From positions 1-13,707 of the forward strand of contig CAIXOY010000580.1 of assembly GCA_903921135.1 (NCBI GenBank): 13,707 nucleotides of DNA, read 5' to 3'. The notes beneath the pieces were generated by a model that was not told where the DNA came from, searched no databases, and worked only from the letters and a program-made list of their open reading frames with translations. Shown here one piece after another: positions 6,898-13,707 of the stretch (the stretch's first letter is position 1; each line of letters starts with the position of its first letter). The position numbers were made by a program, and so were the translations under genes. The stretch comes from an uncultured Gammaproteobacteria bacterium. GTDB lineage: Bacteria > Pseudomonadota > Gammaproteobacteria > Pseudomonadales > UBA5518.

Positions 6898-9800
6898 CCA
6901 AATCGGTCGTGTCGCTGGCAGACAAGTACACGCAGCAGGCCGGACGCGTGTTCATGAGTACGGTGCAGGCACTGGTGCGTTTGCCGCTGGAGCAATCGCG
7001 TCGCGACAGCGCGGCGGGCATCAGTTCGGCAGGTTTCATCTCGGGCTATCGCGGCTCGCCGCTCGGCACATATGACGCAGCGCTCTGGGGGGCGCAGCAC
7101 CTGCTGGACGAACACCGCGTGACGTTTCTGCCGGGCCTGAACGAAGAGCTCGCCGCGACCAGCGTGCGTGGCAGCCAGCAACTTGCCTGGTTCGGCACAT
7201 CGCAGGTCCAGGGTGTCTTCGGGCTCTGGTACGGCAAGGGCCTCGGCTGCGACCGCGCGATGGAGGCACTCAAACTCGGCAACCTCGAAGGCTCCGCCGC
7301 ACAGGGCGGCGTGCTGGTACTGGCCGGAGACGATCACGGCGGAAAATCCTCAGCGAGCGCGCACCAGTCCGAGCACGCACTGATCGCCGCTTTCATACCG
7401 GTGCTCTACCCTGCAACACCGGCAGAGGTACTCGAATTCGGCCTTCTTGGCTGGTCGATGTCGCGCTACAGCGGCCTCTACGTGGGATTCAAGTGCGTCA
7501 CAGACACACTCGATTTTTCCGCCAGTGTGACTTTACCGGACCCCTTCGCCCCGCACCAATTCCCCGCGCTGCCCGCGGCACTTCCCGGCGGACTCAACCT
7601 TCGGCAATTGCAACCTCCGCTCGCGCAGGAAGCACTTACGGTAAACCACCGCCTTCCGGCGGCACAGGCCTTTGCGCGTGCGAACGGGATCGATCGCGTG
7701 GTGCTCGATTCACCGAGGCGGGAGCTCTCGATCCTGAGCGCCGGCAAGGCCTATCTGGACCTGCGCCAAGCACTGGACGACCTTGGACTCGGCGCGCAAC
7801 GTTGCGCAGCTCTGGGCATACGCGTGCTCAAACTCGGGCTCGTGTGGCCGCTCGATGCCGAGGGTTTGCGCACCTTCGCCTGCGGCAGCCGGGAAGTCCT
7901 GGTGGTCGAGGAGAAGCGCCCGGTCATCGAAGAGCAGGCCGCACGCATCCTCTACGCAGAGCCAACGCACGAACGCCCTGCGCTGACAGGAAAAGCCGAT
8001 ATGGCAGGCGCCCAGCTCATATCCTCCACCGGGGAACTGAACGCCGCAATGCTGCGCCAAGCCATCTACCGCAGGCTTGCGGCGCTCGGCCTCGTGGACG
8101 CGGAACTGGAGGCTCGGGCGGCCGCCTGGGCAGCCATCGACGCTCGCGCCGCCGCCACGGCGGCCAGCCCGCTCACGCGCCCGGCATTTTTCTGCTCCGG
8201 TTGCCCGCACAACACCAGCACCCGCATTCCCGAGGGGAGCATGGCAATGAGCGCGGTGGGCTGCCACGGGCTCGCCGCGTTCATTCCCGAACGCGAAACC
8301 CTGATGCCCACGCCAATGGGCGGTGATGGCATGCCCTGGGTCGCAGCAGGCCCGCTGGTCGACACACCTCACATCTTCCAGAACATGGGCGACGGGACGT
8401 ACGCGCACTCCGGCATCCTCTCGATCCGTGCCGCGGTTGCCGCCGGGGCGACCATGACCTTCAAGATCCTGTACAACGATGCCGTTGCCATGACCGGCGG
8501 CCAGCCGGTGGAAGGCACGCCCGAACCGCTTGCCATCGTCTCTCAACTGCTCGCCGAAGGCGTGTCGCCCGTGATGCTGCTGAGCGACGAGCCGGAGCAG
8601 TTCAGTGGCAGCAATCGTCCACCTCCGGGTGTGGAGTTGCACCACCGCGATGCGCTCGACACCGTGCAGCGGCGCTTGCGTGCGACGCGCGGCGTCTCGG
8701 CCATCGTGTATGTGCAGACCTGCGCCGCGGAAAAGCGCCGTCGCCGCAAGCGCGGCCGCATGCCGGACCCGGACCGACGCGTCTTCATCAACCCAGCCGT
8801 CTGTGAGGGTTGTGGCGACTGCTCGGTGCAGTCCAACTGCGTGAGCATCCAGCCCCTCGACACGCCGCTCGGTCGCAAACGTCGCATCGACCAGTCCTCC
8901 TGCAACAAGGATTTCAGTTGCCTGAAAGGCTTCTGCCCTGCGTTCGTCACGCTGGAGGGCGCGCGCATCGCTCGTCGCGCAGATACCGAGGTGCCAGATC
9001 TGACCGCGCGCGTGGGCGCTCTGCCGGAGCCATCGCGCGCAGGGAGCGATGCGCCTTACGCGATCCTGGTTACAGGCATCGGGGGTACGGGCGTACTCAC
9101 GATCGGCGCCCTGCTGGGTATGGCTGCGCACCTCGAGGGGCGCAGTTGCTCCGTGCTTGATCAGACCGGTATGGCGCAGAAAGGCGGAGCCGTCACCAGC
9201 CATCTGCGCATCGGCGCCGCAGGAGAGGAACTCTTCGCGGCACGGTTGGGCACGGGCACGAGCGACCTGCTGATCGCGTGTGATCTGGTGGTGGCCGCGG
9301 GCGCCGATGCCTTGCGCACGGTACGCCCCGGCATCACGCAGGCGGTGCTGAACACGGATGTCACGCCGACCGGCAAGTTCCAGACCGACCGCGACATGGC
9401 GATCGACGCACCGCAGCTCGCGGCGCGGGTGCGTTCGGCCCTGGACGGCGGTACGGCCTGCGAGCTGCCTGCCACGTCGCTGGCAGCGCGGCTCACCGGC
9501 GACAGCATTGCAACCAACCTGTTGATGGTCGGATTCGCGCTGCAGCGGGGCATGCTGCCGGTATCGCGCGCGTCGATCGAGGGCGCGTTGCAGTTGCACG
9601 GCGGCAACATTGAGGCGAACCTGCGGACGCTCGGGCTGGGCCGCCTGCTTGCTGCGGAACCGGAACGTTTCACCTCGCCGCCACCGCCGCAACCCGCGTC
9701 GCTGGAACAGGTGCTGGCGCAACGGACACAGCTGCTGTGCGATTACCAGAACGAGGCCTGGGCAGCGAGCTACCGCACATTTCTGGCGAGGGTAGACGCA

Positions 9801-10388
9801 GGCCTCGACGACACGCTGGACCCCGGCGACCGGGAGCGCGTGCTGCTCACGATCGCTCAGTCGCTGGCGAAACTGATGAGCTACAAAGACGAATACGAAG
9901 TAGCGCGGCTGCACACGGACATCGCCTTCGAGGAAGAACTGGGGACGCAGTTCGAGGGGCAGTACCGACTGTCCTTCCACCTTGCGCCGCCAATGCTCTC
10001 GCCACGCGACCCTGCCACGGGACGCCCCCGGAAACGCCGCTTCGGTTCCTGGATGCGCCCTGTTTTCGGCGTACTTAGCCGCCTGAAAGCATTGCGTGGA
10101 ACGCCACTCGACCCCTTCGGCCACACCACGGAGCGCAGGCGCGAACGGGCACTCATCACGCACTACCGTGACCTGGTGCTGGAGACCCTGCCGCTGGTGC
10201 GCCGGCTGAATATCGAGGAGAGCCTCGCCCTGCTGGGCGCCGCACAAGAGATCCGCGGCTTCGGCCCTGTGAAAGAACTCGCCATGGAGCGCTACGAGAC
10301 TGCGCTGCCGGAACTGCGCGCTCGCCTGCAGGCAGGCGCGGGCGCGCAGGTCCTGAGCATCCGGGACAGAACTGCCGCAGGGAGCTGA
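6894..10388 (+). CDS. Single-chain indolepyruvate/2-oxoacid:ferredoxin oxidoreductase family protein
   Basis: A 1164-residue fusion of the units that are separate chains in archaeal IorAB. Order: an N-terminal thiamine-diphosphate pyrimidine domain with GYRGSPLGTYD (51-61) and GLNEELAAT (81-89, candidate activating Glu); a transferase-like domain to about 400; the thiamine-diphosphate-binding domain with FCSGCPHN (433-440) and the GDG...N motif (Gly499 to Asn528); a basic linker and a cysteine-rich iron-sulfur segment, Cys637, 640, 643, 649 and Cys670, 676, 681; a gamma domain from about 721 with GIGGTG (728-733) and DQTGMAQKGG (756-765); and a C-terminal domain (about 940-1155). The family oxidatively decarboxylates aryl- or branched 2-oxoacids to acyl-CoA, reducing a ferredoxin-like carrier. 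Length and cofactor motifs look complete. GGAG (6882-6885) lies 8 bases before the ATG, which overlaps the preceding stop. The substrate here is probably a pathway intermediate, not necessarily indolepyruvate (inference). Confidence 0.93.
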   Translation: MTKSVVSLADKYTQQAGRVFMSTVQALVRLPLEQSRRDSAAGISSAGFISGYRGSPLGTYDAALWGAQHLLDEHRVTFLPGLNEELAATSVRGSQQLAWFGTSQVQGVFGLWYGKGLGCDRAMEALKLGNLEGSAAQGGVLVLAGDDHGGKSSASAHQSEHALIAAFIPVLYPATPAEVLEFGLLGWSMSRYSGLYVGFKCVTDTLDFSASVTLPDPFAPHQFPALPAALPGGLNLRQLQPPLAQEALTVNHRLPAAQAFARANGIDRVVLDSPRRELSILSAGKAYLDLRQALDDLGLGAQRCAALGIRVLKLGLVWPLDAEGLRTFACGSREVLVVEEKRPVIEEQAARILYAEPTHERPALTGKADMAGAQLISSTGELNAAMLRQAIYRRLAALGLVDAELEARAAAWAAIDARAAATAASPLTRPAFFCSGCPHNTSTRIPEGSMAMSAVGCHGLAAFIPERETLMPTPMGGDGMPWVAAGPLVDTPHIFQNMGDGTYAHSGILSIRAAVAAGATMTFKILYNDAVAMTGGQPVEGTPEPLAIVSQLLAEGVSPVMLLSDEPEQFSGSNRPPPGVELHHRDALDTVQRRLRATRGVSAIVYVQTCAAEKRRRRKRGRMPDPDRRVFINPAVCEGCGDCSVQSNCVSIQPLDTPLGRKRRIDQSSCNKDFSCLKGFCPAFVTLEGARIARRADTEVPDLTARVGALPEPSRAGSDAPYAILVTGIGGTGVLTIGALLGMAAHLEGRSCSVLDQTGMAQKGGAVTSHLRIGAAGEELFAARLGTGTSDLLIACDLVVAAGADALRTVRPGITQAVLNTDVTPTGKFQTDRDMAIDAPQLAARVRSALDGGTACELPATSLAARLTGDSIATNLLMVGFALQRGMLPVSRASIEGALQLHGGNIEANLRTLGLGRLLAAEPERFTSPPPPQPASLEQVLAQRTQLLCDYQNEAWAASYRTFLARVDAGLDDTLDPGDRERVLLTIAQSLAKLMSYKDEYEVARLHTDIAFEEELGTQFEGQYRLSFHLAPPMLSPRDPATGRPRKRRFGSWMRPVFGVLSRLKALRGTPLDPFGHTTERRRERALITHYRDLVLETLPLVRRLNIEESLALLGAAQEIRGFGPVKELAMERYETALPELRARLQAGAGAQVLSIRDRTAAGS

Positions 10389-10391
10389 AAG

Positions 10392-11174
10392 ATGACGCAC
10401 TCACCGTGGACATGCCTGACAGTGGATCGTGAGGCAGACATCGCACACCTTCGCCTCGTGCGGCCCGCATTGCACAACCGCTTCGACGAGGAGCAGCACC
10501 GGGAGTTCCCGGAGGCGCTGCGTCACATCGCCGCCCTTCCGGATCTGGCGGCAGTACTGATCTCGGCCGAGGGCGCGTCTTTTTCAGCAGGCGGCGACAC
10601 CGCAATGATGCTGCGGGCCAACGGCTCGGCCGCGCTGCGCGAGCGCCTGCACGAGGAGGCTCTGGCGATCGTTCACGGGCTGCTCGATCTGCCGTGCCCG
10701 GTGATCGCAGCGGTGCAGGGTGCGGCAATAGGACTCGGAGCCACGCTGCTCGGCTGCTGCGACATGGTGGTAGCCGCACGTGCGGCGCGCATCGCGGACC
10801 CGCATGTCCAGCTCGGGCTGGTGGCCGGTGACGGTGGCGTACTCGCCTGGACACAGTCTCTGGGCTTCATGCGCGCCCGACGGTACCTGCTGACTGGCGA
10901 TGCGCTGAGCGCTGAAGAGGCCTTCGGCATGGGTCTGGTGAGCGATCTGGTGGACACACCTGAACAGGCCCTGCCCGCCGCGATGCTGCTGGCACAGCGC
11001 TTTACCAAGCTGCCGCGCGGCGGCGTACAGGGAACCAAGCAGGCGTTCTCACAGCTGTCACGCGACCTGTACGGCGCGGCATTCAGACAATCTCTGGATG
11101 CCGAGATGCAGACGCTCGCCGGCACAGAGGTCCGGCAGCGCCTCGAGGCATCACGCGATCGCAGCCGCAGCTGA
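10392..11174 (+). CDS. Enoyl-CoA hydratase/isomerase (crotonase) family protein with non-canonical active site
   Basis: A 260-residue crotonase-fold protein, normal length. The oxyanion-hole segments are clear: FSAGGD (64-69) and GAAIGLGA (110-117). Aligned by eye to rat mitochondrial hydratase, the two catalytic glutamates (Glu144, Glu164) fall on Thr118 and His138 here, while an Asp appears at 147 in GLVAGDGG (142-149). Many bacterial crotonases share this GDGG variant. The protein should bind acyl-CoA and stabilise an enolate, but hydration, isomerisation, C-C cleavage or decarboxylation all remain possible. The gene starts 3 bases after the oxidoreductase stop, with GGGAG (10380-10384) 7 bases before its ATG, so it belongs to the same operon and probably acts on the product of the acyl-CoA dehydrogenase pair. 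Confidence 0.92.
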   Translation: MTHSPWTCLTVDREADIAHLRLVRPALHNRFDEEQHREFPEALRHIAALPDLAAVLISAEGASFSAGGDTAMMLRANGSAALRERLHEEALAIVHGLLDLPCPVIAAVQGAAIGLGATLLGCCDMVVAARAARIADPHVQLGLVAGDGGVLAWTQSLGFMRARRYLLTGDALSAEEAFGMGLVSDLVDTPEQALPAAMLLAQRFTKLPRGGVQGTKQAFSQLSRDLYGAAFRQSLDAEMQTLAGTEVRQRLEASRDRSRS

Positions 11175-11190
11175 ACCGCCAGGAGTTTCT

Positions 11191-11220
11191 GTGCCACTAC
11201 AGACAAGAGCCGCTGCGTGA
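11191..11220 (+). CDS. Possible 9-codon leader ORF
   Basis: GTG at 11191 is preceded by AGGAG (11181-11185) at 5-base spacing, the best-looking ribosome site in this gap. The reading frame is MPLQTRAAA then TGA, and its stop falls just inside the first arm of the stem-loop at 11210-11249. It is out of frame with the Rieske gene. It could be a translated leader that couples or modulates Rieske expression, or a remnant of a lost gene start; it may also be chance. Confidence 0.2.
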   Translation: MPLQTRAAA

Positions 11221-11249
11221 CAGGCCATTTATGACCCCGCTCGCAGCGG
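11210..11249 (+). other. Stem-loop in the leader of the Rieske gene
   Basis: Perfect 8-base arms CCGCTGCG (11210-11217) and CGCAGCGG (11242-11249) enclose 24 bases. No U-run follows, so it is not an intrinsic terminator. It lies in the 131-base gap between the crotonase and Rieske genes and contains, in its loop, an alternative upstream ATG (11231) for the Rieske protein. A role in mRNA processing or differential expression is possible. Confidence 0.35.
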
Positions 11250-11305
11250 TGATGATCCACGCTCCCGCCCTCCCAATCCCGCTCGAACCGGAAGCTCAGA
11301 GAACG

Positions 11306-12733
11306 ATGAAAAAGACCCCGCATCCCTACGAGGAACAGTTCCGGTTCGCCGACCCGAGCGAGCCCATCGACTACGAGCCCTATCGCCAGACGTACGTTCT
11401 GCCGAAGTGGAAGGACTCGCGCGGCCTTTATCGGAAGTCCCCGCCCCGAGACCTCGGCACGGCCCGTCACGAAAACAAGAGTGTTTATTACTCTCCCGAC
11501 GTGATGGAGCAGGAGTGGGAGCGGATCTGGTCGAAGGTCTGGTTGCTGGTCGGCCACCTGAACGATGTACCCACACCCAACTCCTTCATGCGTGTGGACC
11601 GGTTCCGCGAATCCGTACTGGTAGTGCGAGGCCGCGGCGACACCGTGCGCGCCATGTACAACGTCTGTCAGCATCGCGGCGCGCGACTGGTGGCAAAGGA
11701 TTTCGGCAAGGCGGCGAAATTCGTCTGCCCCTTCCACAAATGGGAGTTTTCTCCCGGCGGCTCGCTGCTCAAGGTGCAGGATCGCGAAACGTTCCGCGAG
11801 GAAGCGCTGTGCCACAACCTTGATCTGCCCCAACTTTCGGCCCGGGTGTGGCGCGGCTGGATCTTCATCTCGTTCAACGACGATCCGATGCCACTCGAAG
11901 AATTTCTCGGGCCCGAGATCATCGGGCGTACGCAGCCCTACGACTTCGAGAAGATGATCCGTGTACGTGACGTCATGCAGGAATGGAACGCCAACTGGAA
12001 GACCTCGCACGAGGCGTTCATCGAGGGCTACCACGTGCAGGCGACGCACCCCCAGCTGGTACCAGCGGTCGATGCCTACCACGCGCAAACGGATCTCTTT
12101 GCCCACGGGCATGCCCTCAGCATCTACCAATTCATGAGCCCCGCGCCGCAGTACGCGGCGCGCAAGGGCGGCAAGCTCGAACTCGCCGAGGAACACCGGA
12201 TCTTCCTGCGCGAGGCCGGGGTGCCGGAAGCCAACTGGCCGAAGAGCTCCAAAGACGTGCCGCAGGCCGTGATCAAGGCAAAACTCGCGCGCAAGGGCTA
12301 CGCCATCGACTACTCCAAGTTCAGCGAGGGACAACTGGTGGACGACTGGGGCGTCGGGCTCTTCCCGAGCACCGAAGCATTCATGCACCCGGAAGGCGTC
12401 TTCATCCAGAACTGGATGCCACATCCGAGTGACCCCGAAAAGTGCATCTACCAGGCGCAGGTGTACGCGGTGCCGGGCATCGGTGAACTGCCTTCGTTCA
12501 TGGCCGTGGAGAATGCGGATCTGAGCGGCAAGACCGTGCTGCCCCGCACGCGCCTAGACAGCAATGACATGGAAAACCTCGGCCCGGTTATCCGGCAAGA
12601 CCGCGAACTCGTCCCGCGCGTGCAGGCCGGAATCCGCTCCAAGGGATTCAGAGGCGGCGTCTACAGCGAACAGGAAATCCGCATCCGACACTTCTTCGAC
12701 GAGTACTACCGGCACATGCATCTGCTGAAATGA
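11306..12733 (+). CDS. Rieske non-haem iron oxygenase, alpha subunit
   Basis: A 475-residue ring-hydroxylating-type oxygenase. The Rieske [2Fe-2S] site is Cys121-x-His123 and Cys141-x2-His144, with the standard 17-residue spacing. The catalytic domain carries NWKTSHEAFIEGYHVQATHP (230-249): Glu240 as the bridging acid position and His243 and His248 as mononuclear-iron ligands; Asp421 (SNDMEN) is a candidate third ligand. These enzymes hydroxylate aromatic rings or unactivated carbons using electrons from a reductase. No beta subunit, ferredoxin or reductase gene is adjacent. Start chosen at 11306 because the protein becomes Rieske-like from there; ATGs at 11231 and 11252 would add a poorly conserved-looking, Ala/Pro-rich stretch of up to 25 residues and overlap the stem-loop. 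None has a strong ribosome site. The substrate cannot be told from sequence. Confidence 0.93.
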   Translation: MKKTPHPYEEQFRFADPSEPIDYEPYRQTYVLPKWKDSRGLYRKSPPRDLGTARHENKSVYYSPDVMEQEWERIWSKVWLLVGHLNDVPTPNSFMRVDRFRESVLVVRGRGDTVRAMYNVCQHRGARLVAKDFGKAAKFVCPFHKWEFSPGGSLLKVQDRETFREEALCHNLDLPQLSARVWRGWIFISFNDDPMPLEEFLGPEIIGRTQPYDFEKMIRVRDVMQEWNANWKTSHEAFIEGYHVQATHPQLVPAVDAYHAQTDLFAHGHALSIYQFMSPAPQYAARKGGKLELAEEHRIFLREAGVPEANWPKSSKDVPQAVIKAKLARKGYAIDYSKFSEGQLVDDWGVGLFPSTEAFMHPEGVFIQNWMPHPSDPEKCIYQAQVYAVPGIGELPSFMAVENADLSGKTVLPRTRLDSNDMENLGPVIRQDRELVPRVQAGIRSKGFRGGVYSEQEIRIRHFFDEYYRHMHLLK

Positions 12734-12761
12734 AGGTGCATCGGGAAGCTATCGCAGCGTG

Positions 12762-12800
12762 TTGACAAGGCACAGCGATTGGCACAAGGTTCCGTGGCAC
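12762..12800 (+). promoter_or_regulatory. Candidate promoter and direct repeats upstream of the AraC-type gene
   Basis: An exact -35 hexamer TTGACA (12762-12767) lies about 95 bases before the regulator start, but the matching -10 position (CAAGGT, 12785-12790) is poor, which would suit an activator-dependent promoter. Two copies of TGGCAC (12780-12785 and 12795-12800) are spaced 15 bases apart, and 5-base arms ATCGC/GCGAT (12751-12755, 12775-12779) are centred on the TTGACA. The sites could be bound by the regulator itself. No terminator after the Rieske gene was recognised in 12734-12829. Confidence 0.25.
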
Positions 12801-12829
12801 GACAGTCCTCGCCAGAACAACAAAAATCC

Positions 12830-12843
12830 GGAGACGGGTCTCC
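12830..12843. repeat. 14-base inverted repeat just upstream of the regulator ribosome site
   Basis: GGAGAC-GG-GTCTCC, perfect 6-base arms, ending 5 bases before the GAAGGG ribosome site of the AraC-type gene. On the minus strand it is followed by a T-rich run (from the AAAAA at 12822-12826), so it could terminate leftward transcription weakly, but no leftward gene reaches it. An operator or leader hairpin that limits translation of the regulator is the alternative. Confidence 0.3.
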
Positions 12844-12862
12844 TGCTTGAAGGGTTTTGCCG

Positions 12863-13707
12863 ATGTTTACGCTGTATTCCTATAACGGCCGCGATGCCAA
12901 GGCACTGCGCCTGCAGTACGCAGAGGTCATCCGCCAGGAGTTCTACGAGGGCGAGTTGCTCCTCGATGCCTCCGACACCTTCGACGTCTCCATCGAGAAA
13001 GCCATCGGCCATCCCATATCACTGGTGAGGGTGGTCACGCGCTCGGGCATTTCCTTCCGGCGTTCATGGGTCCACATCCGCTCCAACCAGATCGGCGTGC
13101 GCGTGATCTGGTTTGTGCGCAAAGGCCGTCTCGAGGTGGTGCGTTCGCAGAAATCCTACGAGGTACTGCCTAACGAGTGGTGCATACTTGACTCGAGCAT
13201 GCCTTTCTTCGCGCATGCGAGCCCGGAAGAAAACGGTATCTTTGATGCCATCCAGGCCATCGTGCCTGCGCATGTTTTCCTCTCGCATCTGCCGGGCATA
13301 ACGGAACTGAACCGGGCATTTCCTATCGCCGTGGGCGGGCAGAAAACCATCGCGAAATACCTCGACCTGCTCTTTGGTGAAGGAGAGCGTCTCAGTCGAA
13401 GCGCCGCGGAACCGCTCGCGACGTCCTTCCTGAAAGTGATCTCCGACAGCCTGAGCAATCTCGTGGCGGAATTGCCCCGGCGCAAACGCCTCATCGACCA
13501 GCGCTTCGAGGATATCGAAGCCTACGTCGCGAAAAATCTTACCGACCCTGACCTGAATTACATCGAAGTGGCAGCGAAATGCGGCATTTCGGCGCGCTAT
13601 TTCTGCCACGTCCTGAAAGAACACAACACGTCCTTTTCAGAACTGCTCTGGAGCCAGCGCCTGAAGCAGGCACGCAACTGGCTGGAATCCGCGGAATACC
13701 AAGATCA
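12863..13707 (+). CDS. AraC-family transcriptional regulator (C terminus cut by window edge)
   Basis: 281 residues are visible from the ATG at 12863; GAAGGG (12849-12854) lies 8 bases before it. The N-terminal part (about 40-120) reads as the cupin-like ligand-sensing domain of AraC-like proteins, with the pattern around RKGRLEVV (86-93) and SYEVLPNEW (98-106). The DNA-binding domain starts near 214 (RFEDIEAYVAKNLTDPDLN), with a first helix-turn-helix at about 233-259 (YIEVAAKCGISARYF, then KEHNTSF). The second helix-turn-helix is beyond the window; full-length relatives have around 320 residues. Its place directly after the catabolic genes, on the same strand, suggests it activates this cluster when the substrate is present (inference). 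No ligand can be named. Confidence 0.93.
   Translation, partial: MFTLYSYNGRDAKALRLQYAEVIRQEFYEGELLLDASDTFDVSIEKAIGHPISLVRVVTRSGISFRRSWVHIRSNQIGVRVIWFVRKGRLEVVRSQKSYEVLPNEWCILDSSMPFFAHASPEENGIFDAIQAIVPAHVFLSHLPGITELNRAFPIAVGGQKTIAKYLDLLFGEGERLSRSAAEPLATSFLKVISDSLSNLVAELPRRKRLIDQRFEDIEAYVAKNLTDPDLNYIEVAAKCGISARYFCHVLKEHNTSFSELLWSQRLKQARNWLESAEYQD

Noticed and set aside
8731..8770. Run of Arg/Lys codons (residues 614-622 of the oxidoreductase) as a nucleic-acid-binding insert
   Set aside because: It lies just before the iron-sulfur segment, where I recall the same basic linker in ordinary family members.
7710..10400. Very long minus-strand open frame (896 codons) opposite the 2-oxoacid oxidoreductase
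   Set aside because: Low-complexity, His/Arg/Gln-rich reading with no family pattern; it is the antisense shadow of a clearly conserved gene in GC-rich DNA where stop codons are rare.
10673..12424. Minus-strand open frame (583 codons) opposite the crotonase and Rieske genes
   Set aside because: Antisense shadow crossing two convincing genes; no motif seen.
12780..12810. TGGCAC elements as sigma-54 promoters
   Set aside because: The -24-like TGGCAC parts are good, but the -12 element with GC at the required distance is missing after both copies.

Overview
The window reads as part of a catabolic gene cluster from a high-GC, aerobic, Gram-negative bacterium. Gram-negative because it carries an outer-membrane TonB-dependent receptor; aerobic because it carries a cytochrome P450 and a Rieske oxygenase. 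A proteobacterium, perhaps a gammaproteobacterium, is the best guess from the receptor's leader and plug style and the gene mix; this is a judgement from pattern, not a computed placement. No rRNA, tRNA, CRISPR, insertion sequence or phage gene was seen.

Layout. A divergent promoter region (4531-4777) splits the window. Leftward, on the minus strand, run an NTF2/SnoaL-like protein (3952-4530), a short-chain dehydrogenase (3091-3825), a cytochrome P450 (1864-3057), a rubredoxin whose GTG start overlaps the P450 stop (1703-1867), and after a 177-base gap a TonB-dependent receptor that runs off the left edge. Rightward, on the plus strand, run two overlapping acyl-CoA dehydrogenase subunits (4778-5926, 5926-6897), a giant single-chain 2-oxoacid (indolepyruvate-type) ferredoxin oxidoreductase (6894-10388), a crotonase-fold protein (10392-11174), a Rieske oxygenase alpha subunit (11306-12733) and an AraC-type regulator cut by the right edge (12863 onwards). 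The first four plus-strand genes are tightly coupled by 1-base and 4-base overlaps and a 3-base gap. Ordinary gaps without genes are all shorter than 300 bases.

How the genes may work together (inference). The receptor would import a bulky or hydrophobic compound. The P450, with the rubredoxin as likely electron donor, and the Rieske enzyme would hydroxylate it; the dehydrogenase would oxidise an alcohol to a ketone or aldehyde; the NTF2-like protein could dehydrate or isomerise an intermediate. The oxidoreductase would turn a 2-oxoacid into an acyl-CoA, and the paired acyl-CoA dehydrogenase and crotonase would carry it through a beta-oxidation-like step. A heteromeric acyl-CoA dehydrogenase next to a P450 and a hydroxysteroid-dehydrogenase-like enzyme recalls steroid and terpenoid catabolism, but the substrate cannot be read from the sequence. 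No reductase for the P450, rubredoxin or Rieske protein is present, which makes the electron supply the most interesting open question.
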